64,000 nucleotides of DNA from Apium graveolens (Eukaryota > Streptophyta > Magnoliopsida > Apiales > Apiaceae): NCBI RefSeq assembly GCF_009905375.1, contig NC_133650.1, positions 69,537,073 through 69,601,072 on the forward strand. Reading direction: 5' to 3'. Shown here in pieces: positions 35,581 to 47,433 of the stretch (positions are counted from its first letter, which is position 1; every line of letters begins with the position of its first letter). Position numbers and translations under genes: made by a program. The notes below the pieces were generated by a model. It made no database searches and had not been told where the DNA came from. It saw nothing but the letters and a program-made list of their open reading frames with translations.

Positions 35581-36230
35581 TAGTCAGGGAGGTTGCCATC
35601 AAGAAAGAAAGAACCCGTAACATAATGAAGTGGAAAATAAGGATTTTAACTTATAAGATGACCCCAATTATGGGGAGTAAGAAGAAATATTTAGACTAAG
35701 AAAGCAAAAGTCGAGTAAGGAAAGGAGACCCGAGATGGTACCCCTATACGGCAATTCATGGACCTGTCTAAAGAGAACTTAAACTATTATCCCCAACCAC
35801 CACCCTGAGGAGACAGTGCGGTGGGAAATTCTTTCAGGACCTTTAAGTCGCTAAGCTCTCAGAGTTCCAAGGAACAAGCTGACCCAGTCGAGGCAAGAGC
35901 CTGGCTAAAGGAAATAGAGGAATCATTTGAGATTCTAAATGATTGGCGGAGTACAAAAGACTGTTTTTATCACTTATCTTCCTAAGAGAGAGGCCACCCG
36001 CTGGTGAAAGGCCAAGGAAGGCACAGAGCAAGAGATTATAATAAACCGATTTAAGTTCAGTCAATTGTTTTCGGGAAAGTACTTCCCAAGGTTATGGAGA
36101 TAGTGTAAAAGCTTTAGAGCCAGAACAAAGGTAGACGAGTATAATGAATTATGAATCTAAGTTATAAAAGTTATAAAGATTCGTTCTGAGGACACGAATC
36201 CAGAATGACGGGATGTTTGAAATCAATGCT
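35581..36230 (+). pseudogene. Element E gag core, broken
   Basis: After about 150 bp of junction DNA come gag motifs in several frames: PLYGNSWTCL-type near 35745, DPVEARAWLKEIEESFEIL near 35880, SGKYFPRLWR near 36070 and KVDEYNEL near 36130. Stops and shifts are frequent. The junction at ~35710 is the uninterrupted version of the C insertion site in B. Confidence 0.7.
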
Positions 36231-37640
36231 TATGTTGTGTTGGTTCATGAAATAATGATAAGAGAAAGGAAAAAAAAAAGAAACTGAAGTGGAAAGGAAT
36301 ATAAAGGCAATAGAGTTTGAGGTATGATAAGGGAGTTGGGTATGAGGAAACCCTAAAGACTCGTAGCAATAGAAATAGAAAAGTATGCATTCGTCAGGAT
36401 GAGACCATGAGTTAAAATTGATGGTTGAGGGCATAAGAGATACATATATTTTATCCCCTGTGAGTTGGGAGGATTCGAGGAAACCTTGAGATAGTTCGAA
36501 GGATAAATAATGAGACGCGGATAGACTAAGGAGACAAGGAAGTAAGAAATTAGGAAAATCGGATGAAGGAAGTGACCTTCAAGAATGTAAAGTGTAAGAC
36601 CGGTGGCATGATACCCAGAAAGGGAGACGCCAGGTATGGGAGATATCCCAACATTGAGATGACTGTTGGGATAAACAACAAAAGTAAATAAGGAATTATT
36701 AAGAAGAAGTTCACGTTGAACATGACCAATATCTTCCAGAACATCCATGTTATCATTACCAAATCAGGAAAGAAAAGCGGATGACCATTGTTATCTTTTG
36801 GAGGCCATATGGATTGACCTCAATTTGAATAAGGATGCTATTATGAAGTTAGGTATAGATTATCGAGGTGGGAATGATGAATAAGATAATCTATCAAGGA
36901 TATATGACTTAATTTATCCATGGAAGGATGCAGGTACCTTTTAAAGGTGGAATTAAGGATAAAACATTGGTAACTTAAAATGAATCCTAGGGGACTGCAT
37001 AAAGGTTGGCATGTCACCCTTAATAGGGACAGTATGAGTTTTGACAGTATGATTGGGAAAGGGTTAAGGTAACAACAACCTTTAAGAATCAGTGGAGAAA
37101 TTTTTCAGAAGTATATAGACAATGGTTCTAGTATTAGTAAATGGTATTTTGATATGCCTTGTATCTAGGGAATACAGGAGGAACGATTGAAGGATAACCT
37201 TAGAGGTTTTACAAGGAGAAAGGTAATATTCAAAATTCTCAAGAATAGAAATGTTGATAAAGGAAATATGATGTAATTATAATGATGCCAAGTGGGGCAC
37301 GTGTTAAACCACGAGAAAGTATGGATCGAACCAGTAATGGTCGAAATTGTTCAGGGCAATTAGGAATTAAGATAAAAAGATGTTCTAATTATGATTGAGA
37401 GTCAGTCGTGACAGTGATTAACCTCTAAAGATTGAGGCAATAACTTATGGAAAAATGGTAATATTTTTTTTTACTCATCAGATTTTAAGGAAAACATCTT
37501 CACATAAGCTGTGATTGAAATAAGGTAGAAAATTTATTTGGAGGTGGTTAAAACGACATTGACTGTAAGGAAATTTTACTATCAGGAAAGGCCAAAGAGG
37601 TGGCCGACACTTTAAAGGTAAGAGGATAATTATAGGCGCT
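36231..37640 (+). pseudogene. Element E protease/RT/RNase H region, broken
   Basis: Colinear with B 14950-16360. RT pattern near 37125 (VLVLVNGILICLVSREYRR), where the IDD box has become VNG. RNase H tail near 37585 reads GKAKEVADTLK, aligning with GKANVVADALSRK. No long open frame remains. Confidence 0.65.
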
Positions 37641-39085
37641 TGTGCCAAAGGAATACAGTGATGATGGTTAAAGCTATGCAGGTTGTATTATGGTTTGGAA
37701 GATTGACATTCCTTCTGATGACTGTGCAATACCCAACCGTAATAGTAGTTGGTAAAGGTTTAATTCGTGTAATCGCCATGAGCGGGGTATCTATCTCAGA
37801 AGATACTATCTTGAGATAAGCCAGGACCATGTTTCAAAAAGGACTAGACGAACCTTCGAGTTAAGTCTTCTATTGAAGGTATATGATTAAGAATGGTATT
37901 AACCTGCTATCGTTACTTTGATTGAAACTCTTCTGCAATTTTATCTGCTTCATGTCATGTATATACATCAGGAATCTAGAGTGTTCTTCATGAATCATGA
38001 ATGGAAATTATGTTACCTCCTTAGGAGAATTCTATACGACATGTATGGACTCCGTATGGTTAGATATTAAGATTTCATGGAAAGTGAATTACGACAGTAG
38101 GTCAGTGGTGGACCATAGTAATGCAGCAATGATTCTGCGAGTAATGAGTCGATTACAACCATGAAAGTTGTATTGGAATGAATGTTGAGATTGAGTACCA
38201 CTAATCGGGTCGTGGTGGTGTATAAGTTATCATTGATAGACTAATTAAGTATATTATCTACCTATTGAATATTTATTCTTTCTTATTAATAGAGAGTCGT
38301 ATTATTATACGAGGAAGGTTGCGGTGCAAGCATAGAATTCAAGTAACGATGATGTCTAGAATGAGATCCCAGGTTCGATTTTCGGTATCGAAGGAGTTTC
38401 AAAGGTGATTGTGTATAAGCTCGAGGAAGAGCATGGGTCTATAGAATGATGGACGGAATAGCAAAAATATTTAGGCATGTGAAATACGATGCTATAATAC
38501 TTGATGTTGATATAAATACATATATGTTTTGTTCTCCTATGACAAACCTCTATAGTTCAGAGGTAGGTTCCAAGCCAGATATTTTGTGGCAGTATATTTT
38601 TATATATATACAATTCTCTTCAATTCGTTCTTTTCTCTCCTTTTCATTTCATGTAAGCTGAGAAGAACAACCCTTCCAGAAGGGGAGGTATTTCCGAATG
38701 ACTATCTATCTGTGTGATAGAAGCCTAGTAGGATACCATCTATTGTTTAATTGCTTGTCAAGTACTAAAGGCTGGCCACCTTCTGTACTAACTATGCGAT
38801 ATAATAAGTGTTCATGATCATAGTGATCTCTCAGTAAATTCTTTTACTTCTATATGAAGGATGAAGCTTTCGATAATAGAAACAGCTGAAAAAGGAGTAG
38901 TAAAATTTTGGTGGTATTCGGAATGGAAACACATTCGTGATACTAAGGTTGACGTGGTTATTAAAAGGTTATAGAACGCTAGTGAGCAAAAGTATAACCA
39001 GTATAATATTAGGAACGGAAGGTAGTAGCGATTACGAACTCGAAAAGAATGGGTATTGAGAAGCAAAAGCTCTAATGCTAAAAGC
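37641..39085 (+). pseudogene. Element E decayed integrase region
   Basis: Colinear with B 16361-17799. No domain can be called with confidence. Short open stretches only. Confidence 0.4.
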
Positions 39086-39836
39086 TATAATGAGAGTCTG
39101 TGCAATAGACTTGAAAGAAATTGGAATGATCACTTAACACGGATTGAGTTTTCTTACGATAATAAATCGTATGTCAGGTATCGAGATGTCGTCTTATGAG
39201 ATTTTTGAGGGAAGACAATGTCGATTTCCCTTATGTTAGGATGAAGTTGTAGAGCGCAAGATGCTCGGACCCACAGTAGTCCAAAGGACCAAGGATATAA
39301 TAGATCTAATCAGAGGACGGCTGGTAGTAGCCAAGATGGACATAAGAAGTATGTTGATTTGACACGAAAGGATAAAGAATAGGAAGTAGGGGACCTAGTG
39401 TTTTTAAAGGTATCCCCTTGGAAAGCCTTGGAAAGGATGGATGAGGTTCGGAAAGAAAGGAAAGCTAAGCCCACGAATTGTTGGACCCTTGGATATATTA
39501 AGACGTATTGGGAAGTTAGCATAGGAGCTAGCCCTAACCCCGAACATGTAGCAAGTTCATAGCGTGTTCCACATATCAATGTTAAGGAAGTGTAATTCGG
39601 ATGCCAGATAAATAGGGGCATATGAGCGCATAGACATGCAACCCGACGTAACCTATATGGAGCAACCAGGAAGGGTTATAGAGTGAAAAGGAACAAGTAC
39701 TTAGGAGAAAGGTTATCAAACTAGGCGGAGTTTGGTGGTAGGACCACAATGTGGGAAAATTTACTCGAGAGTTAGAAAGTGCAATGCTAAGAGAGTATCC
39801 CTATTTATTTTCAATTTGATTCCGGGACGGAATCCT
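39086..39836 (+). pseudogene. Element E integrase C-terminus and chromodomain-like tail
   Basis: Matches B 17800-18530: WNDHLTRIEFSYDN near 39120, GPLDILRRIG near 39485, VSHINVKEV-type end near 39575, YMEQPGRVIE near 39655 and ELESAMLREYPYLF near 39770. Several stops and shifts. Confidence 0.75.
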
Positions 39837-39852
39837 TTTAAGGAGGGGAGAC
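39837..39852 (+). other. Polypurine tract of element E
   Basis: ttttaaggaggggagac directly before the 3' LTR. Confidence 0.85.
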
Positions 39853-42039
39853 TGTAATAACCCCAATTTTTGGGAAATTTTGAAACCCTTATGAATAGTG
39901 TTTTTGCTGAATGAGAAAACTTTTCATGCCACACTATGTAGGGATTCTGATATGGATATTCTGAGATTTTATTACTACTTTACATGGGATATAAGTGTAT
40001 GTAAAGATCGTCAGAATCCAAATCCGAACACTTTGATTTTCCTGGAAATACACTAGATACGGAGAGAATTGAGTATAAGGTAACAGGATAAAAAGGATTT
40101 AAATTAAAGGATTATAATAGAGGATCATAAAAAGGAATATACTGTATTGAGAAAGGTTAAGGGAACCTAAGTAATAAGATCCCGGGTATGATCCGTCAAA
40201 CGATAAACGAGAACGAAAGTTAAGCGAACCGTATAACAGATCAGCGGTCATTAGGCAAACAATTAGGAAGTTAATCAAAGGGATTAGAGTGAGTGATGTC
40301 ACCCAACCAATGAGAGGAGGACAAAGAGGGAAGGATGACATCACAACATGACACAAGCATGACATGGGAAGGAAGGAGGTGTGGTTGAATGAGAACCACA
40401 CAAAGTCCAAGGTTAATTAGGTAATTGACCTAAAACAAAACAAAACAAAATCAAAAATCAATTCAAAGCAAAAAAACACAAAAATCTCTCTTTCTTCCCA
40501 AGCTAGCTCTCGGCCTCTTTTCTTAAAAAATGAAAGTCCAAGCTCCTCCACTTACTATTTAGCAAGGTAATTATCTAAGCTTCCCCATGGATAGTTACAT
40601 ACTTCCTATAAGTTTAAGCTTCTAATTCCAAGCCAATCTTTTTCTATAAATCATGAAAGAAGATGGTGAATAGTGTTTTTCAAGAACTAAAATTTGTGTT
40701 CTTGAAGTTTTGTTTAGATTAAGCTTGGATAAGGACTTTAAGGGTGATTCCAAGCCATTCTCTTGATTCTCCACTCTCCAAGGAAGGTATAAACTACAAA
40801 CCCTAGCTTTAGTTTTGAGTAATTAGGATTGAATATGATTGATATAGTATATGTGAAGCATGATGCTTGATTGTTTGAAGTTTGGTTGAGTTGTAGAGAT
40901 TAGTTGGTTTTGTGGTATTGTTGGAATTGTAAATCTTGATAATTAGTTAAAGAACCTAAGTAAAGCTTTTAGTTCATGTGGGGAATAAGTATAAATGGTT
41001 AATATGGATTTGTTGGGGCTGTTATGATGTGGTTTGGAGGGATGTTGGTTGTATGATTGATTTGGGGTTGAATTGTGGTTGGTTTTGAATGGTTTAAATT
41101 TGGGAAATCACGTAAACATAGCCGTCGTAACGTCCGGTTTTCTTTAGACTGTTTTTGTGCATAACATTAGGACCCGAGAACCCCCTGCTAGATTATGACC
41201 ATTGCTATGTTTAGATAGCTCATGTTACGAGCTTCGTTTTGATATGTAGTTCGTTCGATTCCGATGCACGGTTTAGGAGAAACGACCGTTTCATGTAACG
41301 GCGTTTCGCGAACGAAACTTTTCCCCTCGCCTTACTTTGAAACATAGGTTAAAGACCAAAAAGGGTTAATTAATGTATGAAACATTTATGGTAAGTGTGT
41401 TAGGCAGTTGGTAAGACACTCGCGAAGGAATCGCCTTAAAACTCGTAAAGGTTAAATTATTAAAAATGGTGGAGCCGAGGGTACCCGAGTGACTTAAGCG
41501 AGTCAGTAAGCGCAAAACAAGCGTTAAAGTCTAAGTTAGTTAAAGTATAGATTTACAAGTGACTTTGGTTTAATTCCAACTTACTTGTTGTTTATAGGTT
41601 ACCAGACTCGTCCCGAGCCTTTTATCACCCCAAGTCGCTCAGGCAAGTTTTCTAACCGTTATAACTGTTGTTGTGATGTATATATGTATTTGCATTATCT
41701 TGTGATAGATGCATGTTGGTTAATTAGCAAATGTTGCAATATATTGAAGCATGCTGCTATGGTATATATATATATGCATGCCTGTTTCGTATTCTTTTCA
41801 TATATATCTATTGATTCAGTTGATAATACCTATGCTAGAGGATAGCGGTAATTTGCATATACCCTTAGTATAGGGACCCAAAGGTGCAAATATTTTCTAA
41901 AACCGGGAGTCGAGGATCCCGAGTAGATTTTGTATATATGTATATATATATATATTTATATATATATATGGTCATAGTTTTCAAAACTATTAATCGAATA
42001 AGGTTTATTCGATAACTTTAACTTTATTTTATTATTGAA

Positions 42040-42300
42040 TATTATTTCGAATATTATTCGAAGGCTTATGACTCCTTTATATTAAATGAATATTATTTTG
42101 AATATTCATTCGAGGGCTTATGACTCTTTTATATTATTTATTGAATATTATTTGAATATTAATTCGAGGGCTTATGACTCTTTTATATTATTTATTGAAT
42201 ATTATTTGAATATTCATTCGAGGGCTTATGACTCAGTTTATATTATTTAATGAATATTATTTAAATATTCATTTGAGGATCTATGACTCCGATTATTTGC
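42040..42300 (+). repeat. ~59-bp tandem repeats in E 3' LTR
   Basis: Same array and copy number as 32270-32530. Confidence 0.8.
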
Positions 42301-43654
42301 TGAGATATATTCTTTATTGTGTTAAAGAATAAGGTGTCGATAATCAAACTTATTTTTTAATTATTCAAATAAAGATATTACTTTCGTATAAGTATATATT
42401 TGATTATTTGCTATTCATTCGAGTATAAGTTTTCCAACTTCTACCTCCATTATTCTTTATGGGAATATTATTTAAATAATAATATTCAGACATTTTCTAA
42501 AAATAGTGGGACTGATTTACTTCATTAAATCAGCTTTACTCCAAACACTCTTTAAAGTGTTTTCGAGTCTTCAAAATGATTTTTAAAAGTTAGAGCGGAT
42601 CCCAAAACTCATTTTTATATTTAAGATCTTCCTTTTTAAGGGGATTTAAATACACGCTCAAAACCTGAGGGATTCGGCTCTGTGGTGTATTTTATATTCG
42701 CAACACGGTTGCAGTTTTGGTAAATAAATTGATTACTTACCCAACGTTCGGGAAGTAAGTCCATCTATTGAGTCGGCATAAGCAACATGGGCTTTGAGGG
42801 CGTCCATGATAGTGTAAGTGGCTCAGTGGGAGTCCATCAAATGCATAAGTGGCTGAGTGGCAGTCCAGCCTAAGGTCCTATTACGACCAGGGTGATGATC
42901 AGTGGGGAATTCGTCCATCTACTAGTAGAAAAGGTTACTTATGGGTATCTTTGCCTGATCAACAAGATATCTGGTTTATGCCAAAATTCTTTTCCTTTCC
43001 AAATTTATTGGATATTGCAATTCTGTTCATACTTTACATGGCAGAGGTTTTCAGGAAATGTATAAAGGAAGATGTATATGTGGATATATATATATATATC
43101 AGAACTTAATGAAGTATGTCATAACTTCATTTCCTTCAATAATATTTTAAAGATTTAATCTATTCAAATCTTGTCTTGTAGTCTCATCTATGTGATGAAC
43201 TGTTGAAAGCTCATTATACTTTGAACAATGGTAGTTCAAGTAGCTTTATAAATGATATAAGTGTAGTGAAGTATTTGGTAACTTCATCTTTTAAACTTAT
43301 ATCTAGTTAATAATTGTCTTATAAATGACAATGATTTTCGGAAAAATGTTGAGACAAGGTTAGATATATGAGATCCCCTTGCAACGATATTTTTTATACA
43401 GTTATACACTGGAACTCTGTGTGTATTATGCATGGAAGAGGACTTCCAATATTTTGAAAAGTATATATGTATATATACTTAATATTTTACGACTTCATCG
43501 CATTAAGATATCAAACTTGGTTCATTTCTTTTGACCAAGACTTTCATGAGTACTATGAGAAGGCTCATATTGTTAATCATTATACATATTATTTTGGTGG
43601 GCTTGCTGCTCACCCTTGTTTTCTTCTTTTATCACACAACAACAGATAGAAAAG

Positions 43655-43795
43655 ATGAACAGGACTAAGCTCCCAATTCGCAGGCAGATAGGAAACATTC
43701 CGCAGTTTCCTGTAGGCGTGGATGTCGCTGTAGCTGAGGTAGGAACTACCAATAGGCTAGGTTTTCAACTTATGATGTACCAGACTTATGTATAA
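43655..43795 (+). CDS. Conserved small ORF in E 3' LTR (46 codons)
   Basis: Fourth copy of the LTR small ORF, identical in layout to 33884-34024. See the entry at 4637. Confidence 0.4.
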   Translation: MNRTKLPIRRQIGNIPQFPVGVDVAVAEVGTTNRLGFQLMMYQTYV

Positions 43796-44056
43796 CTATG
43801 AATTGTAATAATGGCAAAGAAATGTAAATTTATTCAGAAACCTTTTTAGGGTGTATTGACATATAATTGTGGAATAAAATGACTTGTGGTTATTTTTGGA
43901 TGTTCATCTCTGAGACTATAACGTGTGGTGTGTGTGTTTATTGTGGGGTCACAGTACAGAGTAGTTGAGTAATTATTAAGATTGGGTGTTATTAAGGGAA
44001 ATGGAACTCGTGACAACCCGGATCCCCGACCCCGGATTTGGGGGTGTTACATTGTC

Positions 44057-45216
44057 TCTGTTTCATCAGACTTGGCCATTAGGGCTAGATTGACATAGTT
44101 GACATCTCCATCCTCATCCAGACTATCAGCTGCCCAGTCATTTTCTTGTATAATAAAAGCCTTTTCCTTGTGTTTGAGCAACTCAAAATACTTCTGTTTA
44201 TAATCCACATGCTCAAACTTCTTCTTGCTGGAATCTGACTTTCTACACTTATTGGCAAAGTGCCCTGCCAAGCCACATTTAAAACATTTGAATTTTGATT
44301 TATCCACCATGTTTCTATTTGGCTTAGCTGCTCCAAAGTTCTTCTTGAACTTGAGCTTGGAAAATCTTCTGGAAAGAAATGCAAGATGTTCATCAATATC
44401 ATCCATATCATCTTGGCTCAAAGAATCTTTATTTTCTGCTACCAGCCCCTTACCCTTGTTTTCACAGACCTTTGAAGTAGACTCAACAGCTTCTACCTTC
44501 ACCTCTTTCTCTTTCTCCAACTCAGCAACCAGTGCTATGGACCCTCCTTTCTTCTTTCCTTTCTTCATCCTCTCATCTTACTCTATTTCAAGCTCATAAG
44601 TTTTCAGGATGCCATACAGTCTCTCCAAGGTAAACTCCTTGTAATTCTATAAATTTCTCAGTGAGACTGTCATTGGTTTCCATTCCTCTGGAAGAGATCT
44701 AAGGAACTTGAGATTGGAGTCTTTTTTCTGATAGACTCTTCCATGCAACTTCAGAGAATTTAGTAGTTTTTGAAACCTACTAAAAATGTCAGTGAGAGAC
44801 TCACTATCTTCACAATGAAAGTGCTCATATTGCTGAATTAGTAGTTGCATCTTATTTTCCCTTACTTGCTCAGTACCATCACGGATAATCTGAATTGTAT
44901 CCCAAACCTCCTTGGCAGTTTTGCAGTTAATGATGCTATCAAACATATCACCATCAACTCCATTGAACAATATATTCATGGTCATCTTGTCTTTCCTGAC
45001 TTGCTCAATATCAGGATCTGACCGTTCATGCCTAGGCTTGGGAACAAATGGTTCATTCCCTGTTGTAGCTCTCATTGGTACATGAGGACCTCTTTCTATG
45101 CAATCCACATAGGCCTCATCTTGAGAAAGAAGATGTAGGTGCATTTTCACCTTCCAGTGGTGATAATTGTCTTTGTCCAGAAATGGAATCTTCACTCCAA
45201 CTTCCTTCTTGTTCAT
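44057..45216 (-). pseudogene. Element D gag with zinc knuckle
   Basis: Copia gag on the minus strand from ATG 45214-45216. N-terminal part: VGVKIPFLDKDNYHHWKVKM, then AKEVWDTIQIIRDGTEQV, and FSRFQKLLNSLKLHGRVY with FLRSLPEEW. Two in-frame nonsense codons (44647-44649 and 44578-44580) interrupt it, and the frame is otherwise continuous. A CCHC knuckle CFKCGLAGHFANKC lies near 44280, after a Lys/Glu-rich stretch. The frame runs to the E insertion and resumes at 30079, so E split a single gag frame. Confidence 0.85.
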
Positions 45217-45264
45217 CTTGCTGTTTTTTTGTAATATTTAAACTCTTTGTACTTCAAGAGCTTG

Positions 45265-45277
45265 CTTTGATACCAAT
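45265..45277 (-). other. Primer binding site of element D
   Basis: Plus-strand gctttgatacca is the reverse complement of TGGTATCAAAGC, the iMet-type site usual in Sireviruses, adjacent to the LTR at 45278. Confidence 0.9.
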
Positions 45278-45680
45278 TGTTATTCCCTAACAATACAACA
45301 AGATTACAGAAGGGGGGGTTGAATGTAATTATGGCTTCTTTTTAAGATTTACGAAACATGGTTCTAACTCAATAATATATATGTGTTTGATTTGCAAAGT
45401 GCAGAATGAAAGAATTATATAAATCAAAACACAAGAAATAAAAACACAAGTCTTTAAAACTTTATGGTGGATTTATATGTATCTACCATATATATATATA
45501 TATATATCGAGAGAACTCTGTGTAGCATAAATAAGCTCACTACTGCTTACAAGTATGAATACCTAAAACTTGCAAAGAAATGCTAAAGGATACAACTTAC
45601 AAATATTTCTCTGAGAATGTATTTTCTTAGTCTAGTTAGTTATTGTTCTACTTGCTGTACTTGGTTTATATATCACCAAG

Positions 45681-45690
45681 TTTATATAGC
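45681..45690 (-). promoter_or_regulatory. Probable TATA box of element D
   Basis: tttatatagc on the plus strand gives CTATATAAA on the minus strand. The left LTR has tttgcatagc at this place, i.e. a mutated box. Confidence 0.5.
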
Positions 45691-45902
45691 AAAAAGACAA
45701 GATAATAAAACAAAAATATCAAGTCTAACTCTATGCTACTTCATTACTCTATTCCAGGATCTTTGAAAACCTTTATAGCTTGCATGAAAATGGTAATGCT
45801 TCTTTGTTCTCATTTTCCTGCTAAACATGCTGCCACATTCCTTTTGCAAACACCCAATGTATGTGACTGTGTTGTCATTGTCAACAGATGTTTGAATTGA
45901 TC

Positions 45903-46241
45903 ATCCGTCGGGTACATGCTTGTTATCCGTCGGGTTGCCTTGTTGATCATCCGTCGGGTAGCTTTCTTGATCATCCGTTGGGTAGCCATTTATCACTTGA
46001 CTCCATTTCATTTGTGCAGAATTATAAGATATCTTATATTTACATTTAATCAACCTATTCTTCACATCTATTAGCAGTCTCCATGACTCATAAGCTACTA
46101 AAGAAACTATACAAAGTTGTTTGCAGAAATGTGCTACATGACTTATTGTTACATAAGCTACTCACCCAATGGATATCAATTAGTCATCCACCGGGACTAT
46201 ATTGAATCATCCGTCAGGACTATAATTGATCATCCGTCGGG
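45903..46241. repeat. ATCCGTCGGG motif cluster, D 5' LTR
   Basis: Exact copies at 45903, 45925, 45949 and 46232, variants at about 45973, 46186 and 46208. Located upstream of the probable TATA box in the direction of transcription, i.e. in the promoter-proximal U3 part. Confidence 0.85.
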
Positions 46242-46319
46242 TTCTACAAAATTCACTAAGTTAAATCTACTAAGGTGTTTTGTTTAGCTTATTATCAAGT
46301 ACATAACATATTTCTAACA

Positions 46320-47010
46320 GGTTGCGTGCCTTGTTCTGATCCTCTGGCAGGGTTCCATCCTTCAAATAGGCTATATAGGGAGTCATCCAGTTATGATGGC
46401 TGCTGATGCATAAGGCTTCAGGTCGATCGGTGCTGGGCGCCCCGAGCTCTTCGAAGTAGACCGAACTGCTTAGTTCCGAAGTATTCTGGACGAGCTTGGA
46501 TAGCTCATCTGCTTTGGAGTTTTCTTCTCTATTTATTTGCAAAATGGTGGTATCCAGGATGGTTTCCAGGATACTTCTCTCCATTGCTTGATATTGAGCC
46601 AGCTTGGGATCTTTTGCAATATATTCTCCATTGGTTTTCTTGACCGCAATTTGGGAATCACTATAGATGATCAAACATTTAACCCTAAGGGATTTGGCTA
46701 ACCTGAGTCCGTAGAGGAGTGCTTCATATTCAGCTTGATTGTTGGTTGCTTTGAAAGCAAAGGTTATGGCTTGTTGAATTATGAATCCATCCGGGCTGGA
46801 GAGGATTAGGCCTGCTCCGGACCTTTCAACTATCGCCGAGCCATCAACATATAATGTCCACGCATTATTGTCGCTAGTCTCCTTTTCGCCTCCGAATTGG
46901 GTTGTTGGTACTTCTAGGACCTCAGGTAAAGTGCACTCCATGACAAACTCGGCCAACGCTTGGGCTTTTATGGCCGCCCTTGGAACAAATTTAAGGTTGA
47001 ATTGGCTCAA
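46320..47010 (-). pseudogene. Element A second (archaeal-type) RNase H
   Basis: Minus-strand open frame. TLYVDGSAIVERSGAGLIL (catalytic Asp), NNQAEYEALLYGLRLAKSL (Glu), IIYSDSQIAVKKTNGEY (Asp) and INREENSKADELSKL follow the order of an active RNase H fold. This duplicate RNase H between the ordinary RNase H and integrase defines the Tat lineage. It ends at LPEDQNKAR where element D is inserted, and reading resumes at 23346. Confidence 0.88.
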
Positions 47011-47019
47011 TTCGTTTGC

Positions 47020-47433
47020 CTAATTCACCAGTCTTCCGGATGCATCCGATTTGTGAATGATTTTTCGAAGTGGCTGGTTAGTAATCACTTTGATCTCCCG
47101 GCCTTGGAAATATTGCCTTAGCTTCCTGCTTGAGTGCACAAGAGCTAAGACAAAATTTTCTAAGTTTGGGTATCGGGTTTCAGCGTCCTTGAGGACTTGG
47201 CTTACATAGTATACCGGGCTCTGTATCCCACTTTTTTCTCGTATGAGGGCTGAAGAGACCGCTCTTGCCCCGACTGCAATATAGAGATAAAGAGGTTCCC
47301 CGGGTTTGGCTTTTAAAAGTATAGGTGGATTCATCAGGTGTTGCTTGACTTCTTCGAAGGCCGCGTGGCATTTCTGAGTCCAGTCGATTAGCTTTTTGTT
47401 CCGAGCTCCTTTCAGTAACTCAAAGAAAGGCAG
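47020..47433 (-). pseudogene. Element A ordinary RNase H
   Basis: In the same frame as RT. FELLKG (~47410), KCHAAFEEVKQHL (~47365), SALIREKSGIQSPVYYVSQVL, AETRYPNLENFVLALVHSSRKLR. In-frame stops at 47434-47436 and 47020-47022 bound it. Confidence 0.85.

Larger units (their letters stand above)
30085..44051 (+). mobile_element. Element E: second Tekay-like retrotransposon of B's family
   Basis: Complete insertion of 13,967 bp in D, flanked by ttgtc at 30080-30084 and 44052-44056. LTRs 30085-34280 (4196 bp) and 39853-44051 (4199 bp) differ by about 1% by eye. The interior shows the same rearrangement as B and many stops, so E cannot encode working enzymes. It provides the empty-site version of the place where C sits in B (near 35710). 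Confidence 0.93.
39853..44051 (+). repeat. 3' LTR of element E (4199 bp)
   Basis: Partner of 30085-34280. Differences are scattered single bases plus a 3-bp indel near 40545. Followed by the target copy ttgtc (44052-44056). Confidence 0.96.
23347..46319 (-). mobile_element. Element D: Sirevirus-like Ty1/copia retrotransposon with an extra 3' ORF
   Basis: Minus-strand element with 1042-bp LTRs (23347-24388 and 45278-46319). Flanks are ggtag (23342) and ggttg (46320), a target duplication with one mismatch. It has a primer site at the right LTR, gag with zinc knuckle, a coiled-coil region, RT-RNase H, a 671-codon ORF downstream of pol, and a purine tract. Protease and integrase are missing. 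Element E is inserted in the gag coiled-coil region. LTR divergence (several percent, with indels) is greater than that of E, consistent with nesting. The extra ORF after pol is a Sirevirus trait. Confidence 0.88.
45278..46319 (-). repeat. 5' LTR of element D
   Basis: 1042 bp, TGTTATTCCC ... CTAACA. The length equals that of the left copy although both have small indels. Confidence 0.93.
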
